From: Clostridiales bacterium
GTDB lineage: Bacteria; Bacillota; Clostridia; Christensenellales; UMGS416
Assembly (NCBI GenBank): GCA_012515725.1
Contig: JAAYXU010000014.1
Coordinates: 1 to 12,171, forward strand
Length of the DNA: 12,171 nt
Direction of reading: 5' to 3'
Below, one piece after another: positions 7,214-12,171 of this stretch; position 1 is the stretch's first letter, and the number at the start of each line of letters is the position of its first letter. The notes beneath the pieces were generated by a model. The model saw only the letters and a program-made list of their open reading frames with translations. It was not told the DNA's origin and searched no databases. The position numbers and the translations under genes were made by a program.

Positions 7214-8190
7214 CTCCCGCGGCGGGAATGCGCGGTTTTGAGGAGCGGTGTATTGACCAGCTCGATACCCGCTCCCCGGAACTCTCCCGCGTAAAGCAGT
7301 CCCTTGCCGCATTCGAGCCGCACCGATATCGCGCTGTCAAGACTCTCCTCGATGAGCCGGTCCATGCCCGCGGGCGTCGGAGCGCGCAGCGGTGAGAACG
7401 AACCCGTCCGGGCAAACGCGCTGAGGCGAAGCCTTCCCCGGGCGAGCTTGATGTCGAGCGTTCCCGGTCCGTACTCAAGCCATGTAACGCGCCCCGCGTT
7501 ATATGTCGCGAAGCGGTACTCGCGGCGGCCCACCGCGAGTATCGCGATAAGGCCGGTTAACGAGCCCTTCCATATGGGGACCTGCGCGATAGAGCAGGTA
7601 AAGCTCGCCGGAAGCCGCGCGCTCACGGGCGTATTTCCCTGCAGCCAGACCCATCCGGCCGGAAAGGACGAGCCCCAGTCTTTCTCGATGTAGCCCGTGC
7701 CGCCGTCCATCGATATGCTCTTTCCTCCCAGGCGCACCGATCCGCGCAGGCTGTGCGACAGGCTGAGTACGCCGTGATTGCACTCAAGGGGCAGCCACGA
7801 AAACGGGCCCATTACCGAGCGCGGCGCGGGAGGGCGCGGCGAGCCGTAGGCGATATCGGCGGAAATTTCCTCTTTGCCGGAGCCTGTGCGCAGCCGTATT
7901 CCACTTAGCCCAAACTCGCTTTCGCCTACGACCACGCTGAATGGATTATCGCGGCAATAGAACGCGGCGGCCGGATAGGGCCGGAAGTAATCGACCGGCC
8001 CCGGCGCGCAGATACACTGTATGAAGCTGTGGTCTTCGCCGTCCCGGCTCCTGTGCATACCTGGTATGACCGCGAACGAGAACGCGCCGTCTGCGCTCGT
8101 ATGCCTGAAATACCAGCCCTCGAAATAGGGACGGCTCGCGCTAAGCGCGTTGCAGTGCTCGGGGCGGCGCAGGCGCGCGTATTTTGTCAA
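7210..8190 (-). CDS. Tocopherol-cyclase-like family protein
   Basis: The 326-residue protein resembles the tocopherol cyclase family (Pfam Tocopherol_cycl). It has PYFEGWYF (21-28), GPFSWLPLECNHG (128-140) and GYIEKDWGSSFPAGWVWLQGN (166-186), which are the family's most recognisable blocks. Plant and cyanobacterial members form the chromanol ring of vitamin E. In a non-photosynthetic bacterium that reaction is unlikely, so it is better described as a lipocalin-like beta protein that may bind or modify an isoprenoid or other lipid (inference). The start is TTG (8188-8190), overlapping the upstream gene's TGA in TTGA, so translation is coupled; GGGGGAG lies very close before it. No other in-frame ATG or GTG would keep the first conserved block. 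No signal peptide is visible. Confidence 0.88.
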   Translation of the reverse strand: MTKYARLRRPEHCNALSASRPYFEGWYFRHTSADGAFSFAVIPGMHRSRDGEDHSFIQCICAPGPVDYFRPYPAAAFYCRDNPFSVVVGESEFGLSGIRLRTGSGKEEISADIAYGSPRPPAPRSVMGPFSWLPLECNHGVLSLSHSLRGSVRLGGKSISMDGGTGYIEKDWGSSFPAGWVWLQGNTPVSARLPASFTCSIAQVPIWKGSLTGLIAILAVGRREYRFATYNAGRVTWLEYGPGTLDIKLARGRLRLSAFARTGSFSPLRAPTPAGMDRLIEESLDSAISVRLECGKGLLYAGEFRGAGIELVNTPLLKTAHSRRGS

Positions 8191-9722
8191 TGCTCCCCCG
8201 CCTCGTCAAAGCCGGGCAGAGGCCGCACCGCGGGTCCCTCCTTCACTGTCCCGTCAGGCTCGAAGCGCGAGCCATGGCAGGGGCAGTCCCATGTGCGCTC
8301 CGACGGATTCCAGGCCACCGGGCATTTCATATGAGTGCAGTGGGCCCCGCATATGGAGAGCGTCCCCGACGGACTGCGCGATACGGCCATGAGCTCCCCG
8401 TCGCTACGCAAAACCGCTCCCTCGCCGGGCGCGACGTCCTCGGGCTTCTGCGTGGTTCCGGTCAGTACTCCCTCGGCGAAGCTGCCCGTCACATGCGCGC
8501 CCTGTACGACGACCTCGCGCGCCGACGCGCCCGGCGTGAAGCGCGACGGACGGTACAGCGCGCGGGCTTCGAGTATAGGGTGGCGCTCTCCAGTGATCAT
8601 AGAGGATATGAGCAGCGCCGCCGCGGCCGACGTCGTCATGCCCCATTTGGCATAGCCGGTCGCCACATAGATATGGGGCGTTTCCTCGGACATGGGCCCG
8701 ATGCAGGGCACATGGTCGGCGGGCATCGCGTCCTGCGCCATCCAGGAGGCGTCCGGCTCGGCGGTCACATCGTGAAACGCCAGACGGAGCCATCGATAGA
8801 TATCGTCGTACCGGGTCGCAGTGTCGCCGCCGCGGCCGCTGCGGTGTCCGAAACCTCCCAGTATCAGCCGGTCACCCTCGGGGTCGTGGTACATGCGGGC
8901 CGAGTGCGGAGGCTCCTCGTCGGATATGTACATCCCGTCCAGCTCATAGTCGCCCGCAGGAACGCTCATGAGGTAGGACTGCTCCCTGTGTAGGCGCACG
9001 AAATAGAGCCCGGGCATATCAATCAGCGGATAATTGGTCGCAAGCACGACCGTTTTGGCCCTGAGCGTCCCCCGCTCGGTTCGCAGTATGCAGGGGCTGC
9101 CCGGCGTGACCTCGATAACGCGCGACCGCTCGTATATAGGGAACCGGTCGGACGGTATGCTGTCGGCCAGCGCATTAAGGTACCGGAGCGGATGAAACTG
9201 CGCCTGATCGTCTATCGCCATGTCGCGCGCCACCGGGAACGGAAGCCCGCAGCTGTCGGAGAACCGATAGGGCACGTGCAGCTTTTCCAGCGCCGCCGCT
9301 TCGTCGTCGAACCGCTGCAGGCGGGACGGGTCTCTCGTATAGACGTGGGAAGACACGCGCTCAAATCCGCAGTCGGGCGCGATTTCCCGCGAAAGGCTCT
9401 CCGTGAGCTCAAGGCCCAGCGTGCAGGCCTTCACATACGCGAGCGTATTTTCAAGGCCCGCCGAATCCAGCAGGTTGCTGTACTTGAGCCCGTGCTGCAG
9501 CGTGATCTTTGCGGTCGTGTATCCGCTGGTTCCCGAGCCCAGCGTATTGGCCTCCAGCAGCACGCCGTTAACGCCGCGCCGGGCCAGCAGCAGCGCCGTC
9601 GTTACGCCAGTCAATCCGCCTCCCACGATCGCTACGTCACATTTTGAGTCGCCCGAATACGGCCGGCTCTCGGTTCGGCTCGCGGTCCGGGACCAGTAGG
9701 ATTCATGGTTCTTTTCGCTCAT
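8187..9722 (-). CDS. FAD-dependent oxidoreductase with C-terminal Rieske [2Fe-2S] domain
   Basis: The 511-residue protein has a DAO/glycine-oxidase-like FAD domain at the N-terminus: the Rossmann loop AIVGGGLTG (31-39), acidic ribose binder in VLLEA (54-58), then SGYTTAKITLQHG (66-78). The C-terminal Rieske domain has cluster ligands C462/H464 (CTH) and C480/H483 (CPCH). The extra cysteines C467 and C482 are placed as in high-potential Rieske proteins, where they form a disulfide. The architecture matches Bacillus YhfW-type proteins, whose substrate is not established. An electron path from FAD to the iron-sulfur cluster is plausible. The ATG at 9720-9722 has a weak GGGGAA 6 nt upstream. It is the first gene of a two-gene unit with the tocopherol-cyclase-like gene (4-nt overlap). 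It appears cytosolic. Confidence 0.94.
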   Translation of the reverse strand: MSEKNHESYWSRTASRTESRPYSGDSKCDVAIVGGGLTGVTTALLLARRGVNGVLLEANTLGSGTSGYTTAKITLQHGLKYSNLLDSAGLENTLAYVKACTLGLELTESLSREIAPDCGFERVSSHVYTRDPSRLQRFDDEAAALEKLHVPYRFSDSCGLPFPVARDMAIDDQAQFHPLRYLNALADSIPSDRFPIYERSRVIEVTPGSPCILRTERGTLRAKTVVLATNYPLIDMPGLYFVRLHREQSYLMSVPAGDYELDGMYISDEEPPHSARMYHDPEGDRLILGGFGHRSGRGGDTATRYDDIYRWLRLAFHDVTAEPDASWMAQDAMPADHVPCIGPMSEETPHIYVATGYAKWGMTTSAAAALLISSMITGERHPILEARALYRPSRFTPGASAREVVVQGAHVTGSFAEGVLTGTTQKPEDVAPGEGAVLRSDGELMAVSRSPSGTLSICGAHCTHMKCPVAWNPSERTWDCPCHGSRFEPDGTVKEGPAVRPLPGFDEAGEH

Positions 9723-9764
9723 ATATATTCCCCGTTTCGCTAGTGCTTCGTATTCCTAGAGTTT

Positions 9765-9774
9765 CCCCGCGGGG
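9765..9774. repeat. Palindrome CCCCGCGGGG upstream of the FAD/Rieske gene
   Basis: A perfect 10-bp palindrome lies 42 nt upstream of the ATG of the FAD/Rieske gene, where an operator could sit. The next position mismatches, then two further bases pair (TT/AA). I could not find a convincing -10/-35 pair in 9723-9859 for this operon. Short GC palindromes are not rare in GC-rich DNA, so this is a candidate only. Confidence 0.3.
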
Positions 9775-9784
9775 CAAAAATATC

Positions 9785-9801
9785 ATGAAATATGAAATAT
9801 G
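9785..9801. repeat. Short tandem repeat ATGAAAT x 2.4
   Basis: Two head-to-tail copies of ATGAAAT followed by ATG lie in an AT-rich island between guaB and the FAD/Rieske gene. It could be promoter-proximal DNA for the minus-strand operon. A plus-strand frame starts here but enters guaB antisense, so I do not call it a gene. Confidence 0.4.
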
Positions 9802-9859
9802 CGATGAAAAGCGCCGGGTTGCGGGCGTTCTAATGAATCCGTCCGAAATAGAGAGCGCG

Positions 9860-9897
9860 AAAAAAACAGCATTGCCGCTTTTGGCGACGATGCTGCT
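9860..9897 (-). terminator. guaB intrinsic terminator
   Basis: Starting about 29 nt after the guaB stop, on the minus strand, CAGCAT (9890-9895) pairs with ATGCTG (9867-9872); two more outer pairs with one G-U are possible, and a GCC/GGC inner stem lies in the loop. Seven consecutive U (9860-9866) follow directly. This is a standard Rho-independent shape. Confidence 0.8.
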
Positions 9898-9925
9898 ACC
9901 GTATGTTCTGCGCTTGCCCGCGGCG

Positions 9926-11383
9926 CTAGCGCGTGCTGTAGTTCGGCGCTTCCTTAGTGATGTATATGTCGTGGGGGTGGCTCTCGGTAAGTCCCGCGCC
10001 GCTGATGCGCATGAACTCAGCCTGCGTGCGCAGCGACTCGATGTCGGGCGCGCCGCAATAACCCATACCGGCCCGCAGCCCGCCCACCAGCTGGTAGATC
10101 GTATCGGTCAGCGCGCCCTTGAAGGGAACGCGGCCCTCGACCCCCTCAGGAACAAGTTTCTTCGCGTCTTCCTGGAAATAACGGTCGCGGCTCCCTTCGT
10201 TCATCGCGCCAAGGCTCCCCATGCCCCGGTAGACCTTGAAGGAGCGGCCCTGATAGATCTCGGTCTCTCCGGGGCTCTCCTCGGTGCCCGCCAGCAGCGA
10301 ACCCAGCATGACCGCGCTGGCTCCGGCCGCGATGGCCTTGACGATATCGCCCGAATACTTGACGCCGCCGTCGGCGATGATTGTCTTACCCAGCCGGTCG
10401 GCCTCCTGGGCGCAGTCCATGATGGCCGTGATCTGCGGCACGCCCACGCCCGCCACGACCCGGGTGGTGCATATAGAGCCCGGGCCGATGCCGACCTTGA
10501 CGACGTCCGCGCCGTGGCTCACAAGATCGCGCACGCCCTGCGCGGTGGCCACATTGCCCGCGACCACGACCAGGCCGGGGTATTTCTCCTTGACGCGGGC
10601 TACGGTGTTCATCACATTGACCGAATGGCCGTGGGCGGTGTCCACGGTGATAAGGTCGACCTTCGCGTCGTAGAGCGCGGCCACCCGTTCCATGACGTCG
10701 CCGGTAGCGCCCACCGCCGCGCCCGCGACCAGCCGCCCGCCCGCGTCCTTGGCGGAGTTTGGGTACTGTATCGCTTTTTCAATATCCTTGATAGTGATGA
10801 GGCCCTTGAGCATACCGCGCTCGTCGACTATGGGCAGCTTCTCGATCCGATGCCTGGCCAGTATCGCCTTGGCGGCCTCCAGCGTCGTTCCCTCGGGCGC
10901 TGTGATGAGGTTCTCGCTGGTCATGACCTCCCGGATCGGACGGGTATAGTCCGTTTCAAACCGCAGGTCGCGATTGGTCAGTATGCCCACCAGCAGGCCG
11001 TCGCGCGTGATGGGCACTCCCGATATGCGGTAGCGGGCCATGAGCGCCAGCGCGTCCGACACGAGATGATCGGGCGAAAGAAAGAACGGATCCGTGATGA
11101 CGCCGTGCTCCGAGCGCTTGACCTTGTCGACCTGGGAGGCCTGTTCCTCTATGCTCATGTTCTTGTGGATGATGCCAATGCCGCCCTCTCTGGCCATCGC
11201 GATAGCCGTACGGGACTCGGTCACGGTATCCATGGCCGCGCTCATTAGCGGTATGTTGAGCAAAAACCCCGGTGCCAGTCGTGTGCCCAAATTTACGTCG
11301 CGGGGCAGCACTTCCGAGCGCCGGGGTACGAGCAGTACATCGTCAAATGTCAGTCCTTCTCTGAAGACTCTCTCGGCCAACAA
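9926..11383 (-). CDS. guaB: Inosine-5'-monophosphate dehydrogenase
   Basis: The enzyme oxidises IMP to XMP with NAD+, the committed step of guanine nucleotide synthesis, as a cytosolic tetramer. The 485-residue protein has the (beta/alpha)8 barrel start FREGLTFDDVLLVP (7-20), two CBS domains inserted at about 95-205, DTAHGHS (248-254) for NAD binding, the catalytic cysteine C305 in GIGPGSICTTR, IADGGVKYSGD (336-346) and the mobile flap with R401-Y402 (SRDRYFQ). The length is normal for bacteria. There is no ATG near the N-terminus. I chose TTG at 11381-11383, with AAAGGG 7 nt upstream; a TTG one codon later is equally possible, and the open frame reaches a TTG six codons earlier. It is monocistronic, with its own promoter and terminator. 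Confidence 0.96.
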   Translation of the reverse strand: MLAERVFREGLTFDDVLLVPRRSEVLPRDVNLGTRLAPGFLLNIPLMSAAMDTVTESRTAIAMAREGGIGIIHKNMSIEEQASQVDKVKRSEHGVITDPFFLSPDHLVSDALALMARYRISGVPITRDGLLVGILTNRDLRFETDYTRPIREVMTSENLITAPEGTTLEAAKAILARHRIEKLPIVDERGMLKGLITIKDIEKAIQYPNSAKDAGGRLVAGAAVGATGDVMERVAALYDAKVDLITVDTAHGHSVNVMNTVARVKEKYPGLVVVAGNVATAQGVRDLVSHGADVVKVGIGPGSICTTRVVAGVGVPQITAIMDCAQEADRLGKTIIADGGVKYSGDIVKAIAAGASAVMLGSLLAGTEESPGETEIYQGRSFKVYRGMGSLGAMNEGSRDRYFQEDAKKLVPEGVEGRVPFKGALTDTIYQLVGGLRAGMGYCGAPDIESLRTQAEFMRISGAGLTESHPHDIYITKEAPNYSTR

Positions 11384-11437
11384 AACCACGCCCTTTCGCA
11401 AATATCGGATCGTTACTGTAATGAAATATTAAATTTT

Positions 11438-11467
11438 ATTATATATGGGATGGAGAGGAGTTGTCAA
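11438..11467 (-). promoter_or_regulatory. guaB promoter
   Basis: On the minus strand: perfect -35 TTGACA (11462-11467), an 18-bp spacer, and perfect -10 TATAAT (11438-11443). The leader is about 48 nt and AT-rich. I saw no PurR-box pair or guanine riboswitch. Confidence 0.85.
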
Positions 11468-11572
11468 TATTTATATAATGGAAAAACAGGGTATAAGTGT
11501 ATGCGCGTATGGTGTATCTCCTGTGGTCCGTTCATACCGGGATTGTGAAGCAAATCCCCATAAAAATACTCA
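11468..11572. other. Divergent guaB/ddl-like control region, no clear signal
   Basis: About 105 bp separate the -35 boxes of the two divergent promoters. The stretch is AT-rich near guaB and contains GTATGCGCGTATG (11494-11506), a short mirror/direct repeat of GTATG. I see no operator that I can name. A 63-codon plus-strand frame crosses the ddl-like promoter and is not called as a gene. Confidence 0.3.
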
Positions 11573-11601
11573 TTGACAAGGCATTCCACACGCTATATAC
11601 T
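11573..11601 (+). promoter_or_regulatory. ddl-like gene promoter
   Basis: Perfect -35 TTGACA (11573-11578), a 17-bp spacer and -10 TATACT (11596-11601). The leader from about 11608 to the ATG is roughly 80 nt, with no obvious terminator-like hairpin. Confidence 0.8.
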
Positions 11602-11690
11602 TTGCAATCATATTATAGCGGCGGCAGGTTTATAAAGGTCGCGGCATGGTATGACGGGGGTATAGGAATAAAAGAAGGACGGTGCTGAAT

Positions 11691-12171
11691 ATGGAGGAGA
11701 TCCCCAAGCCTGACCCACTTCCTCCGCTACGGGTCGGATTGACCTACAACGTAAAGAAAAATGTACTCTCCGATGTGGCCGACAACGAAGCCGAATATGA
11801 CAGTTTCGAGACCGTTGCGGCCATTGCGTCTGCTTTGGAGCAATTAGGGTGCCGTGTAACGCTGCTGGAGGCAGACGCGCAGCTGCCGGCCCGGCTGGCC
11901 GCCGAGCGCCCCGACATAGTATTCAATATCGCGGAGGGCGCGGGCGGACGGGGCCGCGAGGCGCAGGTCCCCGCACTCCTTAATCTCCTTGGCATCCCCT
12001 TTACAGGATCCGACGAAACCACGCTGTGCATCGCGCTGGACAAAGCGCTCGCAAAGCGGGTGCTGTCCACATATGGGATCCGCACGCCCCGTTACCGCGT
12101 GATACGCAGCGATGATCCCGATATTACCGGACGGTTCGTATTCCCCGCCATCGTCAAGCCCAACGCCGAGG
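11691..12171 (+). CDS. D-alanine--D-alanine ligase-like ATP-grasp protein (3' end outside window)
   Basis: The first 160 residues are present. The pre-ATP-grasp domain has LRVGLTYNV (13-21), DIVFNIAEGAGGRGREAQVP (75-94) and GIPFTGSD (101-108), where NIAEG corresponds to the first-substrate site of Ddl enzymes. The ATP-grasp domain begins with LDKALAKRVLSTYGIRTPRY (116-135) and FPAIVKP with K157 expected to contact ATP. Ddl enzymes join two D-alanines for peptidoglycan, but this subfamily (with LTYNxKK near the N-terminus) also includes ligases of unproven substrate, so I give no gene symbol. The ATG at 11691 has AAGGA 11 nt upstream, a little far. An in-frame GTG at 11682 is too close to that site. 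It is divergent from guaB. Confidence 0.88.
   Translation, partial: MEEIPKPDPLPPLRVGLTYNVKKNVLSDVADNEAEYDSFETVAAIASALEQLGCRVTLLEADAQLPARLAAERPDIVFNIAEGAGGRGREAQVPALLNLLGIPFTGSDETTLCIALDKALAKRVLSTYGIRTPRYRVIRSDDPDITGRFVFPAIVKPNAE

Noticed and set aside
6233..7312. A 359-codon minus-strand frame opposite the capA-like gene.
   Set aside because: The opposite strand carries all PGA_cap motifs; this frame has no motif and an Arg/His-rich composition.
8184..8993. Plus-strand 269-codon frame opposite the FAD/Rieske gene.
   Set aside because: It is a shadow of a gene with intact FAD and Rieske motifs on the minus strand.
9644..11248. A 534-codon plus-strand open frame, with a plausible-looking start MKYEICDEKRR at 9785.
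   Set aside because: It runs antisense through the guaB terminator and most of guaB. The predicted protein is rich in His, Arg and Ala with no domain, as expected for an antisense shadow in GC-rich DNA.
11497..11688. Possible small 63-residue protein upstream of the ddl-like gene.
   Set aside because: It spans the -35 and -10 boxes of the ddl-like promoter and has no good ribosome site, so it would not be on that transcript.
11602..11690. Ddl-like leader checked for a riboswitch or T-box.
   Set aside because: It is only about 80 nt, with no T-box sequence, no terminator hairpin and no known aptamer core that I can recognise.

Overview
The window looks like a chromosomal stretch of a GC-rich Gram-positive bacterium, most likely a Clostridia-type Bacillota. 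This is an inference from several signs: sigma-A promoters close to TTGACA-N17/18-TATAAT, TGn-extended -10 boxes, GGAGG-type ribosome sites, frequent TTG starts, a solitary archaeal/fungal-type aspartate-semialdehyde dehydrogenase, a Rieske-tailed FAD oxidoreductase, and many AUA codons in otherwise GC-rich genes. I saw no tRNA, rRNA, IS element, phage gene or CRISPR array. Most genes are housekeeping or single-gene units, and every gap is short.

Layout, left to right. (1) 1-2701, minus strand: glutamine-dependent NAD+ synthetase (nadE), followed after 13 nt by a polytopic membrane protein that runs off the left edge. (2) 2702-3726, plus strand: a TIM-barrel amidohydrolase with a near-consensus promoter and a TTG start, divergent from nadE. 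(3) 3729-4613, minus strand: a MerR-family regulator fused to a four-helix membrane domain. Its own promoter has the 19-bp spacer and central dyad that mark MerR-controlled promoters. (4) 4749-5885, minus strand: asd, an aspartate-pathway enzyme. (5) 5968-7213, plus strand: a stand-alone CapA/PGA_cap-type protein divergent from asd. (6) 7210-9722, minus strand: a translationally coupled pair, a Rieske-tailed FAD oxidoreductase and a tocopherol-cyclase-like protein. (7) 9860-11467, minus strand: guaB (IMP dehydrogenase) with promoter and intrinsic terminator. (8) 11573-12171, plus strand: the start of a D-Ala-D-Ala-ligase-like ATP-grasp protein, divergent from guaB and cut by the right edge.

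No single pathway links the genes. NAD+ synthesis, the aspartate family and guanine nucleotides are each represented by one gene. The envelope is a looser theme (membrane protein, CapA, Ddl-like ligase, membrane-tethered MerR). The least explained parts are the FAD/Rieske plus tocopherol-cyclase-like operon and the membrane-bound MerR protein with its self-directed promoter. I found nothing that I can defend as a wholly new multi-gene system.
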